The position numbers and the translations under genes were made by a program. A stretch of 44,403 bases of DNA. It comes from Paludibacteraceae bacterium (lineage in GTDB: Bacteria > Bacteroidota > Bacteroidia > Bacteroidales > Paludibacteraceae). Each line of letters opens with the position of its first letter. The first letter of the stretch is position 1. The DNA lies in contig JAFTZQ010000025.1 in assembly GCA_017464475.1 (NCBI GenBank), forward strand, positions 1-44,403, given 5' to 3'. The notes beneath the pieces were generated by a model. It did no database searches. It worked only from the letters and a program-made list of their open reading frames with translations, and was not told the DNA's origin. Positions 23,777 to 33,853 of this stretch are shown here, piece by piece.

Positions 23777-26428
23777 TTATCCTTTCAGCGCTTTGATCGC
23801 TTCTTCTAGGGAAGCGATGCGGGCTTCTGCGTCCGCTTTTTTCTTGCGTTCGAGTTCCACGATCTCGGGTTTCGCGTTGGCAACGAACCGCTCGTTGGAG
23901 AGTTTCGCCATTACGCCGCGGAGGAATCCCTGCTGGTGTGCGAGGTCTGCCTCCAGTTTTTTCAGCTCTTCCTCTACGTTGATAAACGCGTCCATCGGAA
24001 TGGCATATTCGACAGTTCCTACAAGGAACGTCGATTTGTTATTTGACATTTGAGATTTGTCATTGGCGATTGCTACGTTGGCGAGTTTCCGGAGCAGATC
24101 GGCGTATTCGTACGAGTCGGCTCCATCGAAATAGAGCGTCAAAGCTTCTTTCTGCGGGATGTTCTTCGACGCGCGGATATTACGTACACCGGATACTATT
24201 TCTTTCAGGGTATTCATCCGATTCAGTACCGTCTCGTTTACGTCTCGTTTACGTCTCGTTTCCGTCTCGTTTACGTCTTTGACGGCAACCATAATACTTT
24301 CTCCATCTTTTCTGGTGTAGAGCTCGTGCCAGAGTTCCTCGGTAATGAACGGCATGAAGGGGTGGAGCAGACGGAGCAGACGGTCGAAGAAAGCGAGGGT
24401 TGCTTCGTAGGTCGCGCGGTCGATCGGCTGCTGGTAAGCGGGTTTGATCATCTCCAGATACCAGCCGCTGAACTCGTCCGTATAGAGTTTGTAGATCGCC
24501 ATGAGCGCTTCGGAGAGACGGTATTTGCTGAACAGATCCGCCACTTCCGCTTCGGTCTCACCCAGTTTGGCATCGAACCAAGCGATCGCATCTTTTGCTG
24601 TTTTGGGCTGATCTATGTCTGCTACTTCAAACCCTTTGACGAGGCGGAAGCAGTTCCATATCTTGTTGCAGAAGTTACGTCCCTGCTCGCAGAGCGAATC
24701 ATCGTAGAGGATGTCGTTTCCAGCCGGAGCAGAGAGGAGGATTCCCATTCGTACGCCGTCTGCGCCGAAGCGCTCGATGAGGTCCAGCGGATCGGGACTG
24801 TTACCGAGCGATTTGGACATCTTGCGACCTAATTTGTCGCGCACGATACCCGTGAAATAGACGTGCTTGAACGGCATCTTGCCCACGTATTCGTAGCCCG
24901 CCATGATCATTCGTGCCACCCAGAAGAAGATAATATCCGGTCCGGTTACAAGATCGGCGGTGGGGTAGTAATACTGTATCTCTTTGTTGCCCGGATTCTC
25001 GATTCCGTCGAAGAGCGAGATCGGCCAGAGCCACGAACTGAACCATGTGTCCAAAGCGCCTTCGTCCTGCACGTAGTTGCCTTCGGGTTTGGTCTCCGAA
25101 ACGATGATCTTGTCGTCCGGGTAGTTCTCCAAGCCCGTCTGCGCCAGCAGATCGGCGTCGTAGTACGCCGGAATGCGGTGCCCCCACCAGAGCTGGCGGC
25201 TAATACACCAGTCTTTGATGTTTTCCAGCCAGTTGCGGTACGTGTTCTTGTATTTGGCGGGATAGAAGACGATGTCGTCGTTCATTACCGGCGGCAGCGC
25301 GATGTTTGCAAAATGCTGCATCTTCACGAACCACTGGAGACTTAACCGCGGCTCGATAGGCACGTTCGTACGCTCGGAATAACCGACCTTGTTGTCGTAG
25401 TCTTCGATCTTCTCCACGAGTCCGAGCGCCTGCAGGTCTTCCACAATCTGCTTGCGGCAGTCGAAACGGTCCATGCCGTGGTATTTGCGTACGTTGGGCT
25501 GCAACTTGTCCTCTACCGTGTCCATGTTGAGATGAGCGTCCGGCGTGAAGATGTCAATGGTCTTCAGGTTGTATTTCTGCCCCAGGGCGTAGTCGTTCAC
25601 ATCGTGTGCCGGAGTCACTTTGAGGCAGCCGGTTCCGAAACCGATCTCCACGTAACGGTCCTCGATAATGGGAATCACACGTCCTACACCCGGCACTATG
25701 ACATGTTTGCCTTTGAGCCACTGGTTTTTCTCTTCCTTGGGGTTGATGCAGACCGCAATATCGCCGAAGATGGTCTCCGGACGGGTGGTAGCTACGATGG
25801 CGTACTTGCCCGGTTCCTCCGCTACGGCATAGCGCAGGTAGTAGAACTTAGAGTGCTCCTCGTGGTAGATGACTTCCTCATCGGAGAGCGCAGTCTGGCG
25901 CTCCGGATCCCAGTTCACCATACGCAGACCGCGGTAGATCAGACCTTTCTTATAGAGGTCGCAGAAGACGCGGATGACCGCCTTGCTGCGCGTCTCGTCC
26001 ATGGTGAAAGCGGTGCGGTCCCAGTCGCAGGAGCAACCGAGTTTGCGTAGCTGCTTCAGAATGATGCCTCCGTGCTCGTCCGTCCAGTCCCAGGCGTGTT
26101 TGAGGAACTGTTCGCGGGTCAGATCCGACTTGTTGATACCTTGCTCTTTCAGCCGCTTGATCACTTTCGCCTCGGTGGCAATGGAAGCATGGTCCGTACC
26201 CGGCACCCAGCAGGCATTCTTGCCCTCCAGACGCGCGCGGCGGACGAGAATATCCTGAATCGTCTCGTTCAGCACATGCCCCATGTGGAGCACGCCCGTC
26301 ACGTTGGGCGGCGGAATGACGATCGTATAAGGTGCGCGCCCATCCGGCTCGCTGTGAAATAACTTGTTGTCCAGCCAGTATTGATACCAGCGGGCTTCAA
26401 TTTCTGTAGGATTGTACTTTGAGTCCAT
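23777..26428 (-). CDS. valS: Valine--tRNA ligase
   Basis: 883 residues, class I aminoacyl-tRNA synthetase with editing domain. The HIGH motif reads HMGH at 48-51 ([10 protein letters not shown]) and KMSKS is at 536-540. The C-terminal part contains the anticodon-binding domain and a coiled-coil arm ([19 protein letters not shown] to the end). Two segments look like expansions of short repeats: residues about 717-733 ([15 protein letters not shown]), encoded by 11-bp tandem copies, and [13 protein letters not shown] near 790-802, encoded by ATTTGACATTTGAGATTTG-like DNA. Both lie outside the catalytic core. Confidence 0.97.
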   Translation of the reverse strand: MDSKYNPTEIEARWYQYWLDNKLFHSEPDGRAPYTIVIPPPNVTGVLHMGHVLNETIQDILVRRARLEGKNACWVPGTDHASIATEAKVIKRLKEQGINKSDLTREQFLKHAWDWTDEHGGIILKQLRKLGCSCDWDRTAFTMDETRSKAVIRVFCDLYKKGLIYRGLRMVNWDPERQTALSDEEVIYHEEHSKFYYLRYAVAEEPGKYAIVATTRPETIFGDIAVCINPKEEKNQWLKGKHVIVPGVGRVIPIIEDRYVEIGFGTGCLKVTPAHDVNDYALGQKYNLKTIDIFTPDAHLNMDTVEDKLQPNVRKYHGMDRFDCRKQIVEDLQALGLVEKIEDYDNKVGYSERTNVPIEPRLSLQWFVKMQHFANIALPPVMNDDIVFYPAKYKNTYRNWLENIKDWCISRQLWWGHRIPAYYDADLLAQTGLENYPDDKIIVSETKPEGNYVQDEGALDTWFSSWLWPISLFDGIENPGNKEIQYYYPTADLVTGPDIIFFWVARMIMAGYEYVGKMPFKHVYFTGIVRDKLGRKMSKSLGNSPDPLDLIERFGADGVRMGILLSAPAGNDILYDDSLCEQGRNFCNKIWNCFRLVKGFEVADIDQPKTAKDAIAWFDAKLGETEAEVADLFSKYRLSEALMAIYKLYTDEFSGWYLEMIKPAYQQPIDRATYEATLAFFDRLLRLLHPFMPFITEELWHELYTRKDGESIMVAVKDVNETETRRKRDVNETVLNRMNTLKEIVSGVRNIRASKNIPQKEALTLYFDGADSYEYADLLRKLANVAIANDKSQMSNNKSTFLVGTVEYAIPMDAFINVEEELKKLEADLAHQQGFLRGVMAKLSNERFVANAKPEIVELERKKKADAEARIASLEEAIKALKG
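24230..24280. repeat. 11-bp tandem repeat inside valS
   Basis: CGTCTCGTTT plus A or C is repeated four times from 24230, with a partial fifth copy. Since 11 is not a multiple of 3, three copies (33 bp) give an 11-residue protein period, seen as [11 protein letters not shown] followed by VNET. Confidence 0.85.
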
Positions 26429-26489
26429 AAAAGTATTTACAATTTGACAATTTACAATTTAGCGATTTACAATTTGCACAAAATGCTTG

Positions 26490-26520
26490 CAAAATTACTG
26501 CTTTTTTCTGATATATGCAA
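26490..26520 (-). promoter_or_regulatory. valS promoter
   Basis: Minus strand TAATTTTG (26490-26497) with TTG (26518-26520) 20 nt upstream. The leader of about 60 nt is made of TTTACAATTTG-type repeats. Confidence 0.7.
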
Positions 26521-26709
26521 GCCCGCGCGCATTTTTTTCATAAAAAACCTTGTTTTTATGTAGAAAAATTGACACATGGCAATTATTCCACAAGATTGTT
26601 GCAAAATGATAAAAAAATCAAGAATAATAGACGGACCGTAGTCGAACGTTACGTAGTGGTAACGAAGTGGTAAGGAAGGCGACAGGGAAAAGACTGCATT
26701 TTTGGCAGT

Positions 26710-26783
26710 GGAAGCCCACTCCTTAGTAGGTCTATCCCTATTATATAGGGAATAGACTACTCTACTAAGGGGTACCGGGCTTC
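26710..26783. other. 74-nt imperfect palindrome in intergenic region
   Basis: Outer arms GGAAGCCC/GGGCTTCC-like, middle arms CTTAGTAG (26722-26729) and CTACTAAG (26762-26769), inner arms TCTATCCCTAT and ATAGGGAATAGA, with a small A/T loop. It lies in the 466-bp gap between divergent valS and the amidase gene (26429-26894), where I see no gene. It could be a structured RNA, a small MITE-like or REP-like element, or an operator. Confidence 0.55.
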
Positions 26784-26835
26784 CCGCTAAGGGTGGAGCG
26801 GAAAGAAGCCCCCAAAAACTTTTTTTACTTTTTTC

Positions 26836-26866
26836 TTGCATATTTGGCAAAGTTTTTGTACCTTTG
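26836..26866 (+). promoter_or_regulatory. Promoter of amidase-mlaD operon
   Basis: TTG (26836-26838), 20 nt, TACCTTTG (26859-26866), then CAGCG. Confidence 0.75.
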
Positions 26867-26894
26867 CAGCGAATTTCATTTATATTGGCTAAAA

Positions 26895-28016
26895 ATGCGT
26901 ATATATTTGCAGAAAATGCGTAAAGGACTCTATATATTGATTCTTCTGTTGGGCGGCATGTTGGCAGCTATGCCCATGCATGCCGAGGAGACCAACTATA
27001 CCGTGGTGCTCGATGCCGGACATGGTGGCAAAGATCCCGGAGCGGTCGGACGGTTCTCCAAGGAGAAAGATCTGAACCTCGCCCTCGTTCTTAAGATCGG
27101 CGAGCTGCTGAACGAACAATACCCGGATGTGAAAGTGGTTTATACGCGTTCGACAGATGTGTTTATTCCTCTTCAGACGCGCGCAGACATAGCGAATAAG
27201 AACAACGCGGACCTCTTTATTTCCATTCATGCCAACGCTTCGCCCAGCAAGGAAGCGAAAGGCGTGGAGACTTTTATTCTCGGAACTGAGAAGATGGATA
27301 AGAACCTCGATGTGGCGATGCGTGAGAATGCGGTCATGAAGCTGGAGGCGGATTACAAGACCACTTACCAGGGCTTTGACCCGAACTCGATTGATTCCTA
27401 TATCATGTTCGAATTGATGCAGAACAGTTTTATGGATCAGTCGCTTCAGTTCGCGGAGCAGGTGCAGAAACGGTTTGTGGGACATTTGAACCGATCCGAC
27501 CGGGGCGTGCAACAGGCTTCGTTCTGGGTGCTGCTGAAGACCGCTTGCCCGTCGATCCTTTTTGAGATGGGCTTTATCTCGAACCCAGAGGAGGAACGCT
27601 ATCTGAACAAAGAGACTTCGATCGCGCAGATGGCCAACGCGCTGGTGAACGCCTTTGGAGCCTATACGCACAAGCAGGCGGTAAAAAAAGAGAAGCTGGC
27701 AATCGATACGGCGGCAGTCGCTGCTCCGACGCCGGATAGCCAAACCAGTCAAACTAGTCAATCTAGTCAATCTAGTGGAACTAGTAAGAAAAATGCAGAG
27801 CCGACGACCTATTATGCTTTGCAGGTATGCGCATCGCGGACTGAACTGGCGCCGGATGATCCGAAACTGAAAGGCTTGGTTTGCGAACATCGCAAAGTGG
27901 GCGATTGGTATAAGTATTATGCCATCATAGACACCGACCGCAACAAGGTCGTTGAGAAACAGAAAGAGATCAAGAAACTCTTCCCCGATTGCTGGATTAC
28001 TAAATTTGAAAAATAA
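26895..28016 (+). CDS. N-acetylmuramoyl-L-alanine amidase with SPOR-like C-terminus
   Basis: 373 residues from the ATG at 26895; the ATG at 26916 is an equally good start and gives a neater signal peptide. After the signal peptide comes an Amidase_3 domain (about 36-260) with zinc ligands His43 (DAGHGGKDPG), Glu57 (SKEKDLN) and the His of SIHANAS, and the catalytic Glu of ILFEMGFISNPEEE. It would split daughter-cell peptidoglycan in the periplasm. A Ser/Gln/Thr linker encoded by 9-bp repeats (27741-27785) leads to a SPOR-like domain (YYALQVCASRTEL to the end), which in this family binds denuded septal glycan. mlaD-like gene follows. Confidence 0.92.
   Translation: MRIYLQKMRKGLYILILLLGGMLAAMPMHAEETNYTVVLDAGHGGKDPGAVGRFSKEKDLNLALVLKIGELLNEQYPDVKVVYTRSTDVFIPLQTRADIANKNNADLFISIHANASPSKEAKGVETFILGTEKMDKNLDVAMRENAVMKLEADYKTTYQGFDPNSIDSYIMFELMQNSFMDQSLQFAEQVQKRFVGHLNRSDRGVQQASFWVLLKTACPSILFEMGFISNPEEERYLNKETSIAQMANALVNAFGAYTHKQAVKKEKLAIDTAAVAAPTPDSQTSQTSQSSQSSGTSKKNAEPTTYYALQVCASRTELAPDDPKLKGLVCEHRKVGDWYKYYAIIDTDRNKVVEKQKEIKKLFPDCWITKFEK
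27741..27785. repeat. Five 9-bp copies coding the amidase linker
   Basis: CAAACCAGT, CAAACTAGT, CAATCTAGT twice and GGAACTAGT in a row encode SQTSQTSQSSQSSGTS. The unit resembles the 9-bp repeats of the groES and dnaK leaders. Confidence 0.8.
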
Positions 28017-28033
28017 TAACTGATTGAAAAATA

Positions 28034-28930
28034 ATGAAATACGCACGTGAAATCAAAGTAGGCGCACTCGCCACAATCTGTCTTTTTTTGTTGTTCTTTG
28101 GATTTAATTTCCTCAAAGGCGTGAATATCTTCTCGCCGACCAATTCCTTCCATGGCACGTACTATAACCTGCATGGCTTGGAGGAGCAGGCGGCAGTCAA
28201 GATTCGCGGACACAAGGTGGGACAGGTGGACCGGATAAGTTATGATTTCACGCGCGACAGCGCTTTCACCGTAGATATTTCCATCAAAAAAGATATTGTT
28301 CTGCCGCAAGGTACGCAGATGGCGCTCGTAGCGGACGGACTGCTCGGCGGCATGGCGATTGAGTTGCAACTGCCGGAGGAGACAGCGGAGCCGATCGCAA
28401 AGGGTTCTTTCCTGCCGACCACATACGTGCCGGGACTGATGGAGAGCGTGCAGGGCGAACTGCTGGCTCATGTGGATGAAGCGATCCAAGACGTGGATTC
28501 GCTTGTGGCACAGCTACGCGGACAAGTGGAAGGCGACCACCTCAAAAACACGCTTCATAATGTGGACCGTATCTCCGGCGACCTCACAGGCGTTTCTGCG
28601 GATCTCAAGCGGATGATGAACAAACAGGTGCCGACGATCGTTAACAATGCGGACACGGCGATTGCGAATCTCAATGTGATCGTCTCGGATCTGAAGAAAG
28701 CGGACTTGGCAGCTACTGTGGCGCGCGTAGATACGGCAGTGGACGGCGTGAACGGGCTGATTGCCGACGTACGGTCCAAAGATGGCACGCTCGGCCAGCT
28801 GATTTACAACAAATCGCTGTATGATCATATCGACGCTACGGTCATTTCTGCGGACTCGCTTCTCGTCGATCTGAAGGCTCACCCGAAACGCTATGTTCAT
28901 TTCTCTGTTTTCGGGAGAAAAGATAAATAA
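28034..28930 (+). CDS. MlaD/MCE domain lipid transport protein
   Basis: 298 residues. One N-terminal transmembrane anchor (about 9-26), an MCE/MlaD domain (about 36-115, with KIRGHKVGQVDRI and the LVADGLLGGMAIEL segment), then a long helical C-terminal region in the periplasm (VDSLVAQLRGQVEGDHLKN and after). MCE proteins form hexameric rings that carry phospholipids between membranes with an ABC transporter (MlaEF), which is not encoded here. It lies 17 nt after the amidase gene, so the two envelope genes form an operon. Confidence 0.9.
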   Translation: MKYAREIKVGALATICLFLLFFGFNFLKGVNIFSPTNSFHGTYYNLHGLEEQAAVKIRGHKVGQVDRISYDFTRDSAFTVDISIKKDIVLPQGTQMALVADGLLGGMAIELQLPEETAEPIAKGSFLPTTYVPGLMESVQGELLAHVDEAIQDVDSLVAQLRGQVEGDHLKNTLHNVDRISGDLTGVSADLKRMMNKQVPTIVNNADTAIANLNVIVSDLKKADLAATVARVDTAVDGVNGLIADVRSKDGTLGQLIYNKSLYDHIDATVISADSLLVDLKAHPKRYVHFSVFGRKDK

Positions 28931-29200
28931 ATCTTCCAAAAATGTCGCAAAAAAGAACTTGTGCTTGTTTGTGTGTTTTCTAAATAGCAAAAATTTTAAA
29001 CACATTCTTTTCTGCTGAAAATCAAAGTGTTGTAAAACTTATCAACAGCCTGCTTTTGTGGAACAATTTTTGTAACAATACTAAAATCAGTAGTTTACGA
29101 GTTCCACGATTTTGTAAATGCTTGTCTTTTCAAATATTACTATCTAACTTGCTATAAATGCGATAGTTAGAGCAAGACGCATTTTGCTCATCGCAGTTGC
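28931..29200. other. A/T-rich region upstream of dnaA, weak origin candidate
   Basis: This gap holds no gene. It is A/T-rich and contains one near-consensus DnaA box, TTATCAACA (29039-29047), and a poor one in opposite orientation, TGTGGAACA (29057-29065). An origin next to dnaA is common in bacteria but not assured in Bacteroidota. Two boxes are too few for confidence; they may instead serve dnaA autoregulation. Confidence 0.3.
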
Positions 29201-29202
29201 GA

Positions 29203-29234
29203 TTTGGTCATGTCAAAAAAAAGCAGTACCTTTG
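29203..29234 (+). promoter_or_regulatory. dnaA promoter
   Basis: TTTG (29203-29206), 20 nt, TACCTTTG (29227-29234), then GCACTCGATTTCG. The start region is nearly that of the rRNA promoter at 43939. The ATG is about 97 nt downstream. Confidence 0.8.
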
Positions 29235-29260
29235 CACTCGATTTCGTACCAGAGGCACGT

Positions 29261-29288
29261 CACCCAGGCACAGTCCGGGTGTTTTTTT
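29261..29288 (+). terminator. Terminator-like hairpin in dnaA leader, possible attenuator
   Basis: CACCC-A-GG pairs with CC-GGGTG around CACAGT and is followed by seven T, between promoter and start codon. TCGATTT (29238-29244) and AAATCGA (29296-29302) can pair around it. Conditional termination would control DnaA supply. Confidence 0.6.
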
Positions 29289-29330
29289 AGCCCCCAAATC
29301 GAAACACTCCTTATATAATATATATAATAA

Positions 29331-30698
29331 ATGCAAACGATTCAACAACAATGGGCTCAATGCCAGACTATTCTGGCGGACAATCTGACGAGCAGCGCAT
29401 ACCGCACCTGGTTCGCGCCGATCGTGCCGTTGCAGTTTGCAGAAGGAGTGCTCGTTTTGCAGGTTAAATCGCAGTTTGTGGCGGAGTACATCGAGCAGAA
29501 CTATCTGCCTCTTCTCTCCGCTGCCATTATTCGTGTTTTCGGGCAGGGGACGAAATTGGAGTACCGCGTTCTGATTGATTCGACTTCCGGCGCCGGTACG
29601 AGTCTTCCTTCCGCCGGAGCTCCCGTAAATTCCCAGCCAATGCCGGTTGCTCAATCGGCGCAGGCGGGGGCGTTTGACTCGCAGCTCAACGCGCTCTATA
29701 CCTTTGATTCGTTCGTTGCCGGAGAGCCGAACAAGCTGGCGCGTACGGCGGGACTCGCGATTGCCAAACAACCCGGTTACACCGCTTTCAACCCTCTTTT
29801 TGTGTATGGAGGGAGCGGAGTGGGCAAGACCCACCTTGTCAACGCGATCGGAAACCAGGTGCGGGTCCTCAACCCGCAGGCGCGTGTGATCTATGTCAGC
29901 GCCAACACGTTCAAGCTGCAATACCAGGACGCGACGAAGAACAACAAGATACCTGATTTCCTGAATTTCTACCAGTCGGTGGATGTTCTGATCATGGACG
30001 ATATCCAGTATTTTGCGGGACTCAAAGGAACGCAGGATACGTTCTTTCATATCTTCAATTATCTCCAGCAGAGCCGTAAACAGCTGATCCTGACGTCCGA
30101 CCGTCCGCCGGTAGAACTGAAGGATATTGAGGAGCGTCTGCTGACCCGTTTCAAATGGGGTCTCTCGGCGGAGATCAAGGAACCGGATTATGTTTTGCGC
30201 AAGAATATCCTGCTCTCCAAAATGCGTCGTGACGGTATTTCTCTCAGCGACGAGGTGGTAGATTTTATTGCCCAGAACGTCCGCAATTCGGTGCGGGATC
30301 TGGAGGGTATTCTGGCTTCGCTTCTGGCGCACTCCACGCTTACGGACCGCGAGATAGACTTGGCTCTGGCGGAGCAGGTGGTAAGCCATATTGTTGCTAT
30401 CCAGCCCCGCGCTATCACGATAGGCGATGTGATCGGCGCAGTGTCGGAACACTATGGTATTTCCGAGAAAGCGATCCTCTCTGCCAACCGGTCGAAGGAG
30501 ATCGTCCAAGTGCGCCATATCGCCGCTTATCTATGCAAGGAACTGACCAATAGTTCGCTGACCGAGATAGGCTTCAAAATGGGCAAACGTACCCACGCCA
30601 CGATGCTTCATTCGATGGCGATTGTCAAGAACCAATTGGAGTTTGACCCCTCGTTGCGGCAACAGATTGCCCAGCTGGAGTCCGCTCTTAGGAGTTAA
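29331..30698 (+). CDS. dnaA: Chromosomal replication initiator DnaA
   Basis: 455 residues. DnaA binds origin boxes, melts the origin and recruits the helicase. Domain I (1-85) is followed by a Ser/Ala/Pro/Gln linker (85-118), the AAA+ domain with Walker A GGSGVGKTHL (160-169) and Walker B VLIMDDIQYF (about 221-230), and the C-terminal DNA-binding helix-turn-helix with the family signature (VQVRHIAAYLCKELT and GFKMGKRTHATMLHS). The gene has its own promoter and structured leader, and converges on groEL. Confidence 0.97.
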   Translation: MQTIQQQWAQCQTILADNLTSSAYRTWFAPIVPLQFAEGVLVLQVKSQFVAEYIEQNYLPLLSAAIIRVFGQGTKLEYRVLIDSTSGAGTSLPSAGAPVNSQPMPVAQSAQAGAFDSQLNALYTFDSFVAGEPNKLARTAGLAIAKQPGYTAFNPLFVYGGSGVGKTHLVNAIGNQVRVLNPQARVIYVSANTFKLQYQDATKNNKIPDFLNFYQSVDVLIMDDIQYFAGLKGTQDTFFHIFNYLQQSRKQLILTSDRPPVELKDIEERLLTRFKWGLSAEIKEPDYVLRKNILLSKMRRDGISLSDEVVDFIAQNVRNSVRDLEGILASLLAHSTLTDREIDLALAEQVVSHIVAIQPRAITIGDVIGAVSEHYGISEKAILSANRSKEIVQVRHIAAYLCKELTNSSLTEIGFKMGKRTHATMLHSMAIVKNQLEFDPSLRQQIAQLESALRS

Positions 30699-30710
30699 TA
30701 ATGTGAATAA

Positions 30711-30738
30711 AAAAAAGCACCCGGATGGGTGCTTTTTT
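30711..30738. terminator. Bidirectional terminator between dnaA and groEL
   Basis: AGCACCC and GGGTGCT around GGAT, flanked by A6 and T6 runs. Confidence 0.92.
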
Positions 30739-30756
30739 GATGGATTCAGGCCGGTA

Positions 30757-32388
<1,632 letters not shown>

Positions 32389-32664
32389 TTATTGAATTTT
32401 TGCTAAGATTTCACTTTGTTTCATGATCTGGAATTTATCTCCGTCCAGTTCGAACTCGGTGCCGGCCCATTTGCCAAACAGCACTTCATCGCCTACTTTG
32501 AGAACCATAGGCTCGTCTTTCGTTCCTTCGCCTACTGCGATCACTTCGCCGCGCATGGGCTTCTCTTTTGGGTCGTCAGGAATAATAATTCCTCCTACTG
32601 TCTTTTCCGGTGCAGCCGCTGCCTTGATCAGCACGCGGTCTGCTAATGGTTGAATTTTGCTCAT
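32389..32664 (-). CDS. groES: Co-chaperonin GroES
   Basis: 91 residues, the heptameric lid of GroEL. The start [19 protein letters not shown], the mobile loop [16 protein letters not shown] and [14 protein letters not shown] are typical. First gene of the groES-groEL operon; the leader upstream is homologous to that of dnaK. Confidence 0.97.
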   Translation of the reverse strand: MSKIQPLADRVLIKAAAAPEKTVGGIIIPDDPKEKPMRGEVIAVGEGTKDEPMVLKVGDEVLFGKWAGTEFELDGDKFQIMKQSEILAKIQ

Positions 32665-32763
32665 TGTTGTATGTGTTTTTTAGTTATTAATCCAGTTTAT
32701 CTAGTTTAACTAGTTTATCTAGTAGAACTAGGCTCGCTATGAATATGACAAACGGCATGCCAA
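32665..32763 (-). promoter_or_regulatory. groES leader and upstream element shared with dnaK
   Basis: Read on the minus strand: TTGGCA (32758-32763), then TTTGTC starting 11 nt later (32747-32752), 5 nt, CATAGCGA (32734-32741), then four 9-bp units of NNNNACTAG or ACTGG type (32692-32727), then AACTAAAAAA and ACATACAAC before the start codon. Every block recurs in order and with the same spacing upstream of dnaK, apart from 18 nt (two extra 9-bp units) there. Confidence 0.85.
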
Positions 32764-32798
32764 GACCTGCAAATATGCCATTTTGGCAGATTTGTCTG

Positions 32799-32828
32799 CA
32801 AAGATACAACTTTTTTTGCATATATCAA
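32799..32828 (-). promoter_or_regulatory. Housekeeping-type promoter of groES
   Basis: Minus strand TATCTTTG (32799-32806) with TTG (32826-32828) 19 nt upstream. It overlaps the divergent menG promoter. It would give a leader of about 125 nt that includes the shared TTGGCA/TTTGTC element. Confidence 0.65.
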
Positions 32829-32846
32829 AAAAAAAGTGTACCTTTG
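32816..32846 (+). promoter_or_regulatory. menG promoter
   Basis: TTG (32816-32818), 20 nt, TACCTTTG (32839-32846). The ATG follows 8 nt after the -7 element, so the transcript is predicted to be leaderless or nearly so. Confidence 0.78.
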
Positions 32847-32854
32847 CACCGCAA

Positions 32855-33550
32855 ATGGAGCAAGAGAAACAACATATAGGTCAACTCTTCGATCGTATCG
32901 CGCGAACCTACGATGGTCTGAATCATGGTCTGTCGCTGAATATCGACCGTTCTTGGCGTTGCCGGGCTGTGCGCCGGATGAAGCCGTCCCGGCATGTGCT
33001 GGATGTAGCGATCGGAACGGCTGATCTGGCGATCGAGATGCTGCGCAAAGGCAAAGCCGAGCTGGTCACAGGGCTGGATCTGTCACGCGAAATGATGGCG
33101 ATAGGGGAGCAGAAAGCGGCTTCGCGCCAACTCTCCTCCCGTGTGACGTTTGTCTATGGGAATGCCCAGCAGATGCCCTTTGCCGACGCCTCGTTTGACG
33201 CGGTCACTTGCGCTTTCGGTTGCCGCAATTTTAGCGACCTTGACGCCGGATTAAAAGAGATGTACCGTGTCCTGAAACCCGGCGGGCAAGTGACGATTCT
33301 GGAGTTCTCCTATCCCTCCAACCGCCTCGTGCGCGCGCTATACGATATTTATTTCACGCGCGTGTTGCCCTGGGTCGGACGGCTGGTGAGCCGTGATAAA
33401 ACGGCGTACACCTATCTTAACAAGAGCGTCAAGTCATTCTGCTGGGGAGAGACGTTTGTGCAACATCTGCGCGACGCGGGCTTCGGGAAAGCGCATTTCG
33501 AAACGCTCACTTTTGGTATTGCAACGATTTATACAGCGATAAAATGGTAA
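32855..33550 (+). CDS. menG: Demethylmenaquinone methyltransferase
   Basis: 231 residues from the ATG at 32855. UbiE/MenG family SAM-dependent methyltransferase, last step of menaquinone synthesis. The family signatures are YDGLNHGLSLNIDRSWR near 19-35, motif I VLDVAIGTADLAIEM near 48-62 (Ile and Ala in place of the common Cys and Gly) and the FGCRNFSDLDAGLKEMYRVLKPGG block near 127-150. The start fits the promoter; upstream in-frame codons lie before it. It overlaps the Dabb gene by 7 nt. Confidence 0.93.
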   Translation: MEQEKQHIGQLFDRIARTYDGLNHGLSLNIDRSWRCRAVRRMKPSRHVLDVAIGTADLAIEMLRKGKAELVTGLDLSREMMAIGEQKAASRQLSSRVTFVYGNAQQMPFADASFDAVTCAFGCRNFSDLDAGLKEMYRVLKPGGQVTILEFSYPSNRLVRALYDIYFTRVLPWVGRLVSRDKTAYTYLNKSVKSFCWGETFVQHLRDAGFGKAHFETLTFGIATIYTAIKW

Positions 33551-33849
33551 AACACATTATTCTTTGGAAACTGCGTTCTGAACTGAGCGCAGAGGAGAAA
33601 CGCGCAGCCGCGCAAGCAATCAAACAGGGTCTGGAGGCGCTCAAAGGACAAGTGCCCGGGTTGCTGGATATACATGTCCAGATAGACGGACGCCTCGAAA
33701 CCAGCAATGCGGATATTATGCTGGACTCGACCTTGGAGTCTTTTGAGGCACTCAAAGGCTATGCCGTCCATCCTGCCCATGTGGCGGTGGCGGATGGTGT
33801 CGTCCGTCCGAATACCGAATTGCGTACTTGTCTGGATTTTGAATGTTAA
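33544..33849 (+). CDS. Dabb (stress-responsive A/B barrel) domain protein
   Basis: 101 residues, a single dimeric alpha-beta barrel of the Dabb family: MVKHIILWKL at the start, the helix AEEKRAAAQAIKQGLEAL, and the HPAHVAVADGVV segment near the end. Function in bacteria is mostly unknown. It overlaps menG by 7 nt and is translationally coupled; a link to quinone metabolism is only suggested by position. Confidence 0.88.
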   Translation: MVKHIILWKLRSELSAEEKRAAAQAIKQGLEALKGQVPGLLDIHVQIDGRLETSNADIMLDSTLESFEALKGYAVHPAHVAVADGVVRPNTELRTCLDFEC

Positions 33850-33853
33850 TACT

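Noticed and set aside
26467-26850. 127-codon minus-strand frame in the valS-amidase gap
   Set aside because: It covers two promoters and the palindrome and shows no protein features.
28931-29330. Firm call of the replication origin
   Set aside because: Only one good and one poor DnaA box; no strand-skew information in one window.
29208-30518. 436-codon minus-strand frame opposite dnaA
   Set aside because: Shadow of dnaA; its start also spans the dnaA promoter.
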